From a virus, in the IMG/VR virus record IMGVR_UViG_3300005536_000013, positions 1 to 35,167 of that record: a DNA stretch of 35,167 bases; one strand, given 5' to 3'. The position numbers were made by a program, and so were the translations under genes. Position 1 is the first letter of the stretch. Every line of letters begins with the position of its first letter. Below the pieces are notes generated by a model. The model did no database searches, was not told the origin of the DNA, and saw only the letters and a list, made by a program, of their open reading frames with translations. Of this stretch, positions 13,173 to 21,469 are shown in pieces.

Positions 13173-13541
13173 ATGCCCTCACAAGACCTCGGGACGGCGC
13201 TGTCGCATGGGTTGTCGATCTACACCACCGGCAACTCGGCGGTCAGTGCCTATGGCCCGATCATCGGCGCGAATGTCGCCGTCATCGCCCTGACCGTCCC
13301 CGCGATCCTGAACAGCACGTCGGTGGATACGACCTTCGCCGTACCGGGGGCGGCGGTCGGGGATGGGGTCATCTTGCATCCGCCCTCCGCGATCTCCGCC
13401 GGGGTCACGGCGTTCGGGTTCGTGCCGAGTGCGGGCAATGTGACGATTACGCTGACGGCATCGGGAATAACCGCCGTTCAGACGGCCCAAACGTGGGGCG
13501 TGTCCCTGATGCGCCGGAGCTTCATTACGAGCATTCGGTAA
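13173..13541 (+). CDS. Small beta-rich virion protein after capsid
   Basis: The 122-residue protein starts three bases after the capsid stop. It is rich in Ala, Val, Thr, Ser and Gly with repeated beta-type strands (AVSAYGPIIGANVAVIALTV, VDTTFAVPGAAVGDGVILHP, VTITLTASGITAV). It has only a short basic end (MRRSFITSIR). It lies between the capsid gene and a strong terminator, so it is likely co-transcribed with capsid and could be a decoration protein or an immunoglobulin-like accessory. Family not recognised. Confidence 0.7.
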   Translation: MPSQDLGTALSHGLSIYTTGNSAVSAYGPIIGANVAVIALTVPAILNSTSVDTTFAVPGAAVGDGVILHPPSAISAGVTAFGFVPSAGNVTITLTASGITAVQTAQTWGVSLMRRSFITSIR

Positions 13542-13568
13542 GCGGAGCGGAGCGAACCAGCAGGCCAG

Positions 13569-13604
13569 TGGGTCGGGCTCAAGCGGCCCGGCCCATTTTC
13601 TTTT
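13569..13604 (+). terminator. Strong intrinsic terminator after the capsid operon
   Basis: TGGGTCGGGCT (13569-13579) pairs with GGCCCGGCCCA (13585-13595) over a 5-base loop, giving an 11-bp stem with two G-U pairs. TTTTCTTTT follows directly. It separates the packaging/head block from the following virion genes. Confidence 0.85.
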
Positions 13605-13615
13605 GAGGAGGCGCC

Positions 13616-13972
13616 ATGTATCTCAGCAAGTACACCCAACTCTTGACCTCCGGCTCGACCTCCACGAGTGGCTGGTGGTTCGTGGGCGACTTCAACAGCG
13701 TCGTCGTCTCCTGGAGTTCCTCGGCGTCTCTCGGTCCCTCACGGATTACGATCCAGACGACCTGGGACGACGGGTTCCAGTCGGCGCTCGCGGGGCCGAC
13801 CTCCACCACCAACGTCTCGCTCGTGACGGGGATCAACATGATCGGGAACACGCCCGGCCAAGCGTCGATCACCTCCGATGGCAACTATCGCTGGCTCCGG
13901 GCGACCGTCGCCCCGGCGAACCAGAGCGATGCCTCGTTCGGGACGGTGACGTTCACGGGCACGCGGTTCTAA
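13616..13972 (+). CDS. Ser/Thr-rich beta protein, probable virion component
   Basis: The 118-residue protein starts at the ATG at 13616, just after GAGGAGG in the sequence trailing the terminator. More than a third of it is Ser and Thr, with Trp-containing strands (GWWFVGDFNSVVVSWSSSAS, ITIQTTWDDGF) and a Gly/Phe-rich end (FGTVTFTGTRF). The look is of a secreted-type beta sandwich without a signal peptide, as in head-fibre or tail-accessory proteins. It overlaps the next gene's upstream region tightly. Exact function unknown. Confidence 0.75.
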   Translation: MYLSKYTQLLTSGSTSTSGWWFVGDFNSVVVSWSSSASLGPSRITIQTTWDDGFQSALAGPTSTTNVSLVTGINMIGNTPGQASITSDGNYRWLRATVAPANQSDASFGTVTFTGTRF

Positions 13973-13973
13973 T

Positions 13974-14522
13974 GTGCTGGGACTGCTGATGTCCATCCTG
14001 ACCCTCTACGGGGCGAACCCAGAACAGTCGGGGTCCTCGGCGGGACTTTTGACGCTCTCCACCCCAGCCGCCTCGACCTCGACGACCGGGTGGATTCAGA
14101 GCACGCACTCGGCGGGGTTCTTCTCCCGGCTCTCGTTTCGCCAAGAACGCGCCGACGCGACCTTCACGACGACCGTGGAGCCCTCCGGGGCCCCGCTAGG
14201 CTTGGCGATGGATTGTTTCCGGCTCTCCGATGTGACGACGGGCGATTTCAGCGCGGGAACGTGGTACAGCGCCGTGAGTGTCATCGGAGTGACTTCTGGG
14301 GGCTTTCAGGATGGGCGCGCCCAATTTCGGGTGTGGCGGAGCGCCAATGCCGATGGGACGACGGCGACGGAGATCACCGCTGGGCGGATGGTGGGGTCCC
14401 TCGTGACGAATCTCTCGACGACCGTGGCACAGTCCTCTAGCGCCTCGACCCAGGTCGGGGCTTTCAGCGTCAGCAATGAATATCTGTTTCTGCAAGTTGC
14501 CTGGGAATCGACCAGCACCTAA
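13974..14522 (+). CDS. Ser/Thr-rich beta protein, probable virion component
   Basis: The 182-residue protein as listed starts at GTG 13974; the internal ATG at 13989 (MSILTLYGANPEQSG) is equally likely, and neither has a clear ribosome site. It is beta-rich with polar strands (AGLLTLSTPAASTSTTGWIQ, FRVWRSANADGTTATEI) and a closing hydrophobic strand pair (NEYLFLQVAWESTST). It lacks a signal peptide and membrane spans. Composition and position match its neighbours in the 13616-17397 block. No family recognised; a structural role is inferred from context. Confidence 0.72.
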   Translation: MLGLLMSILTLYGANPEQSGSSAGLLTLSTPAASTSTTGWIQSTHSAGFFSRLSFRQERADATFTTTVEPSGAPLGLAMDCFRLSDVTTGDFSAGTWYSAVSVIGVTSGGFQDGRAQFRVWRSANADGTTATEITAGRMVGSLVTNLSTTVAQSSSASTQVGAFSVSNEYLFLQVAWESTST

Positions 14523-15368
14523 ATGGCGATCACTTATGTGGGGGCGAGTGGACTGGGGTCAGTGGCGGCAAATCCGCCGACCGTCAACATTACGCTCCCC
14601 GCGCTGATCGTGAACGACATCATCGTCATTCAAGTGATGTCGAAGAACCTCACGCTCCCGGCGAACGCCCTTGATACGCCGACGGGCTACACCGAAGTCG
14701 GGACGCGGGTCACCATCAATGCAGTCGCGAACGCCGACGACATGCACACCGCGATGTTCTGGAAACGGGCGACGGCGAGCGATTCGGGGGCGAGCGTCAC
14801 CATCAGCCGCGCCGGGACTTCGACGCTGAACTTGGAAGGGATCGCCTACGTCTTTCGCGGCTGCGTAAAGAGCGGCGATCCGTTTGATGCGGCGGGGATC
14901 GTGACGAACGGGGATATCAACCCCGATACCGATATCGAGTTTGCCGCGTTCGACCCGGCGGCGGATCGCCACGTCGTGTACTTCGCGTGGCACGCGGACG
15001 ACGTAACGACGACGCCGACCGACATCTCGAACGGCGGCTTCACGTTCACGTTCCGCGACGAGCAAGAGACGACCGTTGGGACGGACTGTACCTCCTTGCT
15101 GTGGTCGGCGGATCACGATGGGACGGCCTTGGCCGCCGTGAACAAGGCCCTCACCACGACGGCGGGGAGTTCGATTGGCTACGTCTTTGCCTTGATCCCG
15201 GGCGGGGGCGGTACGGCCTCGGACGATGTGCTCCTACGCTTCGGGTCGCTCGACAGCACGACGGGGACCGGGCTCGTGACCACGAGTTTCACCGCCACGG
15301 GCGGAGCGGCGACCGTGACCGGAGGGATGATGTTGCCCTATTACCTCCAACTCGTGCAGGATATCTAG
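14523..15368 (+). CDS. Beta-sandwich virion protein
   Basis: The 281-residue protein starts MAITYVGASGLGSVAANPPT, an opening common in phage structural proteins of jelly-roll type. Strands alternate with Asp/Thr/Gly loops, for example PALIVNDIIVIQVMS, ATASDSGASVTISRAGTST, IAYVFRGC and ADRHVVYFAW. It is Thr/Ser/Ala-rich throughout, with a Gly-rich linker (IPGGGGTASDD) before the C-terminal strands. The ATG immediately follows the upstream TAA. I infer a tail or head-fibre component; no enzymatic residues are evident. Confidence 0.75.
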   Translation: MAITYVGASGLGSVAANPPTVNITLPALIVNDIIVIQVMSKNLTLPANALDTPTGYTEVGTRVTINAVANADDMHTAMFWKRATASDSGASVTISRAGTSTLNLEGIAYVFRGCVKSGDPFDAAGIVTNGDINPDTDIEFAAFDPAADRHVVYFAWHADDVTTTPTDISNGGFTFTFRDEQETTVGTDCTSLLWSADHDGTALAAVNKALTTTAGSSIGYVFALIPGGGGTASDDVLLRFGSLDSTTGTGLVTTSFTATGGAATVTGGMMLPYYLQLVQDI

Positions 15369-16397
15369 ATGGCCTTCTTGATTGAACGGGATGAAGCGAC
15401 GGCGGGGCGGCGGTTTGTGCCGTTCCACCTCTTTGCCTCGACCGGCACGGGGCCGTTTACGGGCGGGTCGAATATCACGATGCTCGGCTCGCTGAACGGC
15501 GCGGCGCAACTCTCGCTTGGGTCGGTCTCGGCGGTCTCCGCCAATGCGGGCCAGTACGGCTACCAACTCAGCGCCTCGAACGTCTCGACCTTGGGGAGTC
15601 TCGCGCTCTATACCGACAACGTGGCGCATTTCGCCCAGCACGTCGCTACCGTCCAAGTGGTGAACAACAATCCCATGAGTTTCCAGTCCGGGGTCATCAT
15701 CGCGGGCGGGTCCTACTCCTCGACGACGGTGCGGCTCGATCTCGTGGCGTACTCCGGGGCCACGGTCGGGGCGGGGAACTTCGCCCCCGGTGTCTATTCG
15801 GGGGTCTCGTTCTCGATCCGGGATTCAGGGATTGCAAACACCTCATTCCAAGAGACGACCTACTCGCGCGTCACCGTGCAAGGTGTTGTCAACGTCGATT
15901 CGGGCGTCTCGATTCGGGCGGGGACGCATTCAAGCGTGACGATCCAGGGACTCTCGAACTACGCCAATATCTCGAACGTGACGTTGCACGCGGGCACGCA
16001 CTCGAACGCCACGGTGCAGGGTATCTCCAACTATGCGAACATCTCCAACGTGACGCTCCATGCGGGGACGCATTCCGATGTGACGATCCAAGGGGTGACG
16101 CTCTTGAACTCGACCGTGACCCTGCGGGCCAACACGCATTCGGGGGCGACGATTGACGGGGTGATGTTCCTCTCGCCTGCGGGGGAGCGGTCCAATGCTT
16201 CCTCCCTGCTCTCGACCAACATGGGTGGGACGACCCCCCGGCTCTTCCAGCAAGGCTGGGAACTCTTGCGGAACAAGGTCACAATCTCGGGCTCGACGAT
16301 GACGGTGTTCAAGGGGGATGACGCGACGAGTAGCTGGACGGCCACGATCTCGACGGGTACCGCGACGGTGTACGGCGTGACGCCGGGGATCGCCTGA
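15369..16397 (+). CDS. Virion fibre-like protein with tandem repeats (paralogue A)
   Basis: The 342-residue protein has an N-terminal beta domain (1-100) with 'AVSANAGQYGYQLSASNVST'. A middle domain has AYSGATVGAGNFAPGVYSG, and 22-24-residue repeats built on 'THSxVTIQGxxxxxxSNVTL' cover about residues 163-254. The C-terminal domain contains LLRNKVTISGSTMTVFKGDD and WTATIS. The N-terminal motif, the middle motif and the C-terminal domain recur in the gene at 16540, so the two are paralogues. Beta-strand repeats with regular Asn/Thr/His suggest an elongated beta fold such as a fibre or needle. The stop overlaps the next ATG (TGATG). Confidence 0.78.
   Translation: MAFLIERDEATAGRRFVPFHLFASTGTGPFTGGSNITMLGSLNGAAQLSLGSVSAVSANAGQYGYQLSASNVSTLGSLALYTDNVAHFAQHVATVQVVNNNPMSFQSGVIIAGGSYSSTTVRLDLVAYSGATVGAGNFAPGVYSGVSFSIRDSGIANTSFQETTYSRVTVQGVVNVDSGVSIRAGTHSSVTIQGLSNYANISNVTLHAGTHSNATVQGISNYANISNVTLHAGTHSDVTIQGVTLLNSTVTLRANTHSGATIDGVMFLSPAGERSNASSLLSTNMGGTTPRLFQQGWELLRNKVTISGSTMTVFKGDDATSSWTATISTGTATVYGVTPGIA
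15855..16169. repeat. In-frame 66-72 bp tandem repeats
   Basis: Units start at 15855 (22 codons), 15921 (24), 15993 (24), 16065 (22) and 16131 (partial). Each encodes [GTN]T[YH]S-x-[VA]T[IV][QD]G followed by a variable linker and a 'S-x-V-[ST]-[IL]-[RH]-A' strand. The second and third units share 13 identical residues (SNYANISNVTLHA), yet seven of these codons differ synonymously. The duplication is therefore old and held by selection on protein sequence. Confidence 0.85.
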
Positions 16398-16546
16398 TGC
16401 CCCTGATCCTCGCGCCCTACACGCTGGGGAGCCAGCTTCCCGCTGCCCCCACGCTGGTCGGTGGGGGAGCCTACGCCGTCCGTCGGCGACGCTATGTGGC
16501 CTACATGACGGCAATGCTCGCCTGTCTCCTGGTCTTGGCATGCTAG
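16397..16546 (+). CDS. Small protein with C-terminal membrane segment
   Basis: The 49-residue protein has its ATG in a TGATG overlap with the preceding gene and a stop that overlaps the next start. It has a Leu/Pro/Gly-rich beginning (MPLILAPYTLGSQLPAAPTL), a basic RRRR patch and a hydrophobic end (YVAYMTAMLACLLVLAC). It would insert as a C-tail membrane protein with the basic patch inside the cell, or could be a small holin- or virion-like peptide. No family recognised; it is accepted because of the exact overlaps on both sides. Confidence 0.55.
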   Translation: MPLILAPYTLGSQLPAAPTLVGGGAYAVRRRRYVAYMTAMLACLLVLAC

Positions 16547-17397
16547 ATATCAACACGTCGGAAACCTCAGCCTCCCTGCGGAGAGTCCCAATCTGGCTCG
16601 TCGGGTCCGATGGGACCACCCCGCCGTCCACACAGGCCGGAGGCCAGCCGCAGATCAACTGGCTGCCCCGGGGGGCGACGACCGTCAACACCTCGGCCAC
16701 CCTGTCCCTCGTCTCCGTGAATGCGGGCGAGTATTACGTGGAGCTCACTGCCTCCGAAGTCTCCTGTCCGGGCGTGGCGGCGATTCACTATCGGAGCGCG
16801 GCGGCGATTCCGAACTCGACCTACTTCAAGTGTGTCCGCTACGACTCGAACGACTCGATGCGGCTTGGGTTGTTCTCCTTGCCCAATGCGGCAGCGGAAG
16901 CGGCGGGCGGGCTGATTACGGTCGGCACCGGCACGGGGCAACTGAACGTCTCGGCGGGATCGGTCGGGATTCTCGCGGCGACGCATTCCGGGGTCACGAT
17001 TGACGGCGTGAACCGGATCAACTCCAGCGTGACCATCGCGAACGCCACCTACTCTAGTGTCACGGTACGGATCGAGCCCGTGAGCTACTCGGGGGCCACG
17101 GTCGGGGTGAGCAACATCGCCGCCGGGTCGTACTCCGGGGTGAGTGTCGAGGTCACGAATATTCTCCAATCGGCGCGCTCGCTGATTGCCGACGACCTCT
17201 TGCGGCGCGATATTGCCGCTGGGGCCTTCGGCGGGCGGAGCGTCCAAGACGCCCTCCGCTTCCTGCGGAATCGGTTCCTGATCGACGGCTCGACCATGAC
17301 GGTCTATACGGAGGATGACACGACGAGTGCGTGGACGGCGAGTGTGACGACGACGGCGGATATCGCCATCACCGGCTCTGATCCGGGAGGCCCATGA
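16540..17397 (+). CDS. Virion fibre-like protein (paralogue B)
   Basis: The 285-residue protein shares its layout with the gene at 15369: an N-terminal beta domain with 'SVNAGEYYVELTASEV', a central 'THSGVTIDGVNRINSSVTI' repeat-like stretch, VSYSGATVGVSNIAAGSYSG, and a C-terminal domain with FLRNRFLIDGSTMTVYTEDD and WTASV. It has fewer repeats than paralogue A. Its Asn-rich strands are typical of extended fibre proteins. The ATG overlaps the end of the small membrane-protein gene, and its stop overlaps the adaptor ATG (ATGA). I infer a virion role; heteromeric assembly with paralogue A is possible. Confidence 0.77.
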   Translation: MLDINTSETSASLRRVPIWLVGSDGTTPPSTQAGGQPQINWLPRGATTVNTSATLSLVSVNAGEYYVELTASEVSCPGVAAIHYRSAAAIPNSTYFKCVRYDSNDSMRLGLFSLPNAAAEAAGGLITVGTGTGQLNVSAGSVGILAATHSGVTIDGVNRINSSVTIANATYSSVTVRIEPVSYSGATVGVSNIAAGSYSGVSVEVTNILQSARSLIADDLLRRDIAAGAFGGRSVQDALRFLRNRFLIDGSTMTVYTEDDTTSAWTASVTTTADIAITGSDPGGP

Positions 17398-18059
17398 TTC
17401 TTTCGCTCGGTCAAGTCTGTTCGCGGGCCACGGAAATGGCGGGCGGGCGGGTTGATTGGACCCTCTCCGATGCGTCGTTCTACGCCAACATGGCGGCGCA
17501 GGAAGTCTCGCAGTTCGCGGGGCATCTCCCGAAAGAGGCGCTGGCGGTGTCGAGTACGACCTCAGGCGAAAACCGCTACGCCCTGCCGAGTGATTTCGAC
17601 TATCCCACGGCCTTGACGCTCTTTCAAGGATCGAGCGCCACGACAGGTAGCCGGATGACGACGAGTATCCCCTTGATCGGGCGGGATGCCAACTGGGCGG
17701 ATAGCCGCAGTATCCCGGACGACGGGATGCCCGAAAACTACGTCTTGTATTCGACGTTCTTCGAGCTCTACCCCTCCCCGAATAGCGGGTACTCGCTGCA
17801 ATTGCGCTATGTCCAGCGCGCCCCGACACTCGTCGATTCGACGGAGACCCTGATGCTCGATGACCGCTGGCATCCGGCGTGGCTCTACAAGACGGTGGAA
17901 CTCTTGGAAGCCTCGCGCAACAACATCGAGGCGGAGGCGATGGCGCGAAACCGCTATCTGTCCTACATCAACACGATTCCGAGCGACCGGCAGATCAAGC
18001 AGCGGGACCGGAACTCGATGTATCTGCGCTTCACGCGCACCCAGTTGGGCGATAGCTGA
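17394..18059 (+). CDS. Head-to-tail adaptor-like protein
   Basis: The 221-residue protein has GGGAGG upstream of ATG 17394. The N-terminus is helical (MILSLGQVCSRATEMAGGRV), with 'FYANMAAQEVSQF' and 'ENRYALPSDFDYPTAL' strands and a Tyr/Leu-rich 'SGYSLQLRYVQRAPTLVDS' segment. The C-terminal helices are acidic-basic (WLYKTVELLEASRNNIEAEA) and end with basic residues. Proteins of this appearance, with 'LPxDF' and 'DDRWHPAWLYKTVEL', bridge portal and tail in podovirus-like phages. The assignment is by pattern and position only. The stop overlaps the next ATG (TGATG). Confidence 0.65.
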   Translation: MILSLGQVCSRATEMAGGRVDWTLSDASFYANMAAQEVSQFAGHLPKEALAVSSTTSGENRYALPSDFDYPTALTLFQGSSATTGSRMTTSIPLIGRDANWADSRSIPDDGMPENYVLYSTFFELYPSPNSGYSLQLRYVQRAPTLVDSTETLMLDDRWHPAWLYKTVELLEASRNNIEAEAMARNRYLSYINTIPSDRQIKQRDRNSMYLRFTRTQLGDS

Positions 18060-18274
18060 TGCCGAGACATCCCCTGAATTTGGGCTCCACCTCGCTTGCG
18101 GCCCCCGCCCCACCGCCGGTGCCGCCGTTCTGGGTGCCCGTTACGTCAGGGAGCCTCATGTGGCAGGCGGTTCGGGGCGGGCAGATGCCGCGCTTTGAGC
18201 ACGTCTGGCCCCAGGAGTCTGGGGCGGAGCAGCAGTTTGTGAAGATCACGGACCCGCCGACGGGGACGCCATGA
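18059..18274 (+). CDS. Hypothetical Pro-rich 71-residue protein
   Basis: The protein starts in a TGATG overlap with the adaptor gene. It has a Pro/Ala-rich segment (SLAAPAPPPVPPFWVP) and a Trp/Phe-containing end (PRFEHVWPQESGAEQQFVK). It is probably a small virion or assembly protein in the tail module, but nothing diagnostic is seen. The stop overlaps the next ATG. Kept because gene spacing and codon use match its neighbours. Confidence 0.55.
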   Translation: MPRHPLNLGSTSLAAPAPPPVPPFWVPVTSGSLMWQAVRGGQMPRFEHVWPQESGAEQQFVKITDPPTGTP

Positions 18275-18390
18275 CGGCCTCGTCCACGACCGTCGGCAAA
18301 GATTTCATCTTCCGGGTGCAGACGGTGTACCCGTGGCTTGTGGCGACTGGGACACCCGTGATCATTAGCTCGCGGCTCACGACCATATGA
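18271..18390 (+). CDS. Hypothetical 39-residue protein
   Basis: ATG at 18271 overlaps the preceding stop, and its TGA overlaps the tailspike ATG (ATGA at 18387-18390). The product is MTASSTTVGKDFIFRVQTVY followed by a hydrophobic, Thr/Ile-rich end (VATGTPVIISSRLTTI). It may be a genuine tail micro-protein or only a coupling ORF. Function unknown. Confidence 0.45.
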   Translation: MTASSTTVGKDFIFRVQTVYPWLVATGTPVIISSRLTTI

Positions 18391-20798
18391 GCAATCTCTC
18401 CGCGTTTCCGATGATACAGGAGCGGAGCGAGGCCACGCCGGGCCTCTGGAACAATCCGTTCAGCATCATCTCGGCCAACATCGAGGCGATCAATTCCGAT
18501 CTGACGATCAATTTCGCGTCGGGGAATACGCTCAGTGTGTTCTCCTCGGTAGACGCTTCGGAGAACCTCCATGCGGGGAACCGCATCGGGATTGGGGCCA
18601 CGCCGTCGTCGGACAGTGTTGAAGTCCTGACGATTGGGGCGAATTCCAGTCTGTCGGATTACATCCTATTCCACGATCCGAGCGGGGCGAAGTCCAACTA
18701 CATCATCGGCTCGCGGGTCGGGGGGACGGCGGATGGGCTGAATCTCTACGACCTGTCCGGCCAGACGATGATCGTGGGGTTCTCCAAACAGAGCACCAAG
18801 TTCTACAGCCCCGTGGTGGGGACGTTCTTCGACTTGGGTGGGACGGTCTTCAACGTCAAGAGTTTCGGAGCCATCGGGGATGGGGTGGCGGATGACACCC
18901 AACCGATTCAAGATGCGATCAATTTCGCCAATGGGCGTGTGGTGTATTTGCCCGCCGGGACGTACCTCATTACGTCACAGCTCAGTCGGGTCAATCGGGC
19001 GGTATCTGGGGTGTCCAGTAATATCCCGGGCCTCAAGTTGCAGGGCGATGGGATGTATAACAGCGTCATCGACAGCCGGGTCACCAATGGGTTTGCCATC
19101 GTCTGCGATTCGACGGTCACAGAGGTGTTCCAGTGGGGCGGCTATATCCGGGATCTGTCCATCAGCCCCGGAGTCGCGGCCTCCAATAACGGCGGAATCT
19201 CGCTGACCTGTTGCTGGGAATTCTCTATCATCAATGCTCGGATCAACAGTTTGACCAGTGACGCCATTTATATCCCGTTACGGAATGACCTGAGCGCCAA
19301 TGTGGATGAGTACGCCTCCCAGTTCATGCGGATCGCCAACTGCTTGATCACGGGTAATCACGGGTGGGGATTCAACGGGGCCGGGAACATCGCCTGGTCG
19401 GGGACGATTGATGGATGCTACTTCATCAATAACCGAGGTGGAGGAATCTACATCGCCGCGCCCCAGTGTGCGGTCCGCAACAGTTCTTTGGCCGCCAATG
19501 GCATCAACGCCAATGGCGGGATGTGGTTGGACAGTTCTTTTGGCGGACTGGCGGGCAACAAAGTCCTCTCGAATGAGTTCGACAGCAACTACTCCTATTG
19601 TATTCTGGCAGAGGGAGTAGGGGCGGAGATTTCTGAGAATCGCTTTATCGCCACACTCTCGGGGGCCTCGATGCAACCCCCGCAAGGGGTCATTCTAGGC
19701 GATGCCTCCGAGTTTCTGATTAAGGGAAACCATGTTCGGACGACCAGTACCAACACACGACCCTTTACGGCATTCAACCTCTTGGCGGCGTCTAGCGACA
19801 ATGTTCTTCTCAACAACCATCTCTCCGCTGGAGACAATACCTCTGGCCTAACCCGATATATCAATAACGGCTCCCGGAACCGCATCATGGACAGCGGGGC
19901 GTGGATTACGGGGCTGAGCGTGGCCACGGGGACGGTAAATCTTACCGACAGTACGAATGCCAATCCGGTCGTCATTACGAGCAACAATACCACGCTTGGG
20001 GTGTTCCCAGTGATCGTTAGCCAAATCGGGGGCGGCGGCGCGATTGACTTCCAACGTGGGGCGGCAACGCTCGGAGGGGTCGGAGGTCGGGCGGCATGGT
20101 CGGGGACTACCAGTAACGACATCGCCATCGGGGCTCGGACCAATAGTGGGGTGTTCATCTTCACCAATAACAGCACCACCCCCAGTCTGAGCATCGAGAG
20201 TACCAGTACGGTCGGGTTTGGAGTTGGGAAAGCGACATGGGCGTTTACCGGCAACGCCAACGCCATTGACCTCTACAATAGCGGAGGTAACAACACCTAT
20301 TCCGCCATCAATCGCCAATTGTCTGCCGCAGACAATTCCTACCAGGCCCAGGTCAGGTTCGCCCGCACCGCGACTGGAGGCAATTACGGCAGTACGATTG
20401 CCTTTCTGGCAGAGGCGGATGCGGCGGGCAAGAGTATGCTGACCCGCCTCGAAATACGCAACGAGAATGTGGTGGTGTCAAACGCACTCGGTCTGCCTGC
20501 TGGAAGCGCCCAGACGGGAAGTATGTTCTTTTCCTCGGAGAGTTCGCTGGGGGTCTACCGCTCTGGCATTAGCACGATCGCAATATCCCGTGGCACATTC
20601 GATCTCGCCACCAATGCGGTCCGGTTCTCCATGCGAACCCTCGCTGCCTCTGCCGTCACAGTCAGTGCCGCCAATACCAATGTCGCCACCAACGAAGTGG
20701 TGTTCACCGTGGGAGGGGCCTCTGGGGCGTCGCTGGCTGTTCACTCGGGGGGCACGGTTTACATCTTCAATTCCGACATCAGCGCCAAAGCTACATGA
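18387..20798 (+). CDS. Tailspike with pectate-lyase-type beta-helix
   Basis: The 803-residue protein has an N-terminal virion-attachment region (1-150) containing short trimer-like strands (SVFSSVDASENLHAGNRIG). Residues about 153-200 are the pectate-lyase-3 entry: FNVKSFGAIGDGVADDT, a helix, then RVVYLPAGTYLITSQL. A right-handed beta-helix follows to about residue 480, with stacked Asn/Ile/Gly rungs (FSIINARINSLTSDAIYIP, NRGGGIYIAAPQ, GNHVRTTS). The C-terminal 300 residues are a repeat-rich beta domain. Such spikes bind and often cut surface polysaccharide; the active site cannot be fixed from sequence. No C-terminal self-cleaving chaperone was seen. It is the last tail gene before the glycan cassette, which starts in an ATGA overlap. 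Confidence 0.88.
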   Translation: MSNLSAFPMIQERSEATPGLWNNPFSIISANIEAINSDLTINFASGNTLSVFSSVDASENLHAGNRIGIGATPSSDSVEVLTIGANSSLSDYILFHDPSGAKSNYIIGSRVGGTADGLNLYDLSGQTMIVGFSKQSTKFYSPVVGTFFDLGGTVFNVKSFGAIGDGVADDTQPIQDAINFANGRVVYLPAGTYLITSQLSRVNRAVSGVSSNIPGLKLQGDGMYNSVIDSRVTNGFAIVCDSTVTEVFQWGGYIRDLSISPGVAASNNGGISLTCCWEFSIINARINSLTSDAIYIPLRNDLSANVDEYASQFMRIANCLITGNHGWGFNGAGNIAWSGTIDGCYFINNRGGGIYIAAPQCAVRNSSLAANGINANGGMWLDSSFGGLAGNKVLSNEFDSNYSYCILAEGVGAEISENRFIATLSGASMQPPQGVILGDASEFLIKGNHVRTTSTNTRPFTAFNLLAASSDNVLLNNHLSAGDNTSGLTRYINNGSRNRIMDSGAWITGLSVATGTVNLTDSTNANPVVITSNNTTLGVFPVIVSQIGGGGAIDFQRGAATLGGVGGRAAWSGTTSNDIAIGARTNSGVFIFTNNSTTPSLSIESTSTVGFGVGKATWAFTGNANAIDLYNSGGNNTYSAINRQLSAADNSYQAQVRFARTATGGNYGSTIAFLAEADAAGKSMLTRLEIRNENVVVSNALGLPAGSAQTGSMFFSSESSLGVYRSGISTIAISRGTFDLATNAVRFSMRTLAASAVTVSAANTNVATNEVVFTVGGASGASLAVHSGGTVYIFNSDISAKAT

Positions 20799-21457
20799 GG
20801 CTCGTCACCGCGTTGCTGGTGCGCGATGAGGCCAATCGCTATCTCACCCGCGTGCTTGAACGGTGTCTCTCGTTCTCCGATGAAGTGTTGGTCTTGGACG
20901 ACGGCTCCACCGACGACACGGTCAAAATCGCCCAAAATTTAGGATGTTTGGTGAAGCAGCGTCCCCAATCCGGGATGTGGGGGAACGAGGCCCCTGCCCG
21001 GGCGGAACTCTGGGAACGGGGGGCGAAGCTCACCAAGGACGGCTGGCTCCTGATCTGCGATGCCGATCAGATTCTCCACGGAGACCCGCGCCCGCTTTGC
21101 GATACATGGGAGTTCAACTCTTGGGCCTTCGTGCTCTGCGATATGTGGAGCCCCACGCACTACCGCACGGATGGCTACTGGCAGGCGCATCTACACCCGC
21201 GCCCGTGGATGATTCGCCCCAGCGCCTTGGGGCCGAACTTCGTCCCCCAATGGAATGGCCGGGGAATGCACGTAGGTCATTTCCCCCCGAACGCGCCGCT
21301 CGCTTGCGGAATCGCCCCCCCGAGCCAATATTTCTGGGAGCACCTAGCCTATAGTACCCCGGAACATCGGGAAGCAAAGTTGGCGAAGTATCTCGAAGTG
21401 GCGGACCACCTTTCACCTGGGGAACTGGCGCATGCCAGAAGTATTGCGGACACATAG
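20795..21457 (+). CDS. Family-2-type glycosyltransferase
   Basis: The 220-residue protein carries GT-A nucleotide-sugar signatures: RLVTALLVRDEANRYL (2-17), VLVLDDGSTDDT (31-42) and the metal-binding ICDAD (87-91). The C-terminal half has an aromatic cluster (DGYWQAHLHPRPWMIRPSA) and GRGMHVGHFPP, where acceptor-side residues usually sit. It is short for the family (usually 250-350), probably a single GT-A domain without membrane anchor. The ATG overlaps the end of the tailspike gene, so it is co-translated with it. Donor sugar and acceptor cannot be read from the sequence. Confidence 0.85.
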   Translation: MRLVTALLVRDEANRYLTRVLERCLSFSDEVLVLDDGSTDDTVKIAQNLGCLVKQRPQSGMWGNEAPARAELWERGAKLTKDGWLLICDADQILHGDPRPLCDTWEFNSWAFVLCDMWSPTHYRTDGYWQAHLHPRPWMIRPSALGPNFVPQWNGRGMHVGHFPPNAPLACGIAPPSQYFWEHLAYSTPEHREAKLAKYLEVADHLSPGELAHARSIADT

Positions 21458-21469
21458 GCAGCACGCTGC

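Noticed and set aside
16567-17829. 420-residue minus-strand ORF
   Set aside because: It spans two plus-strand genes and their overlap, is Arg/Ser-rich and has no recognisable domain.
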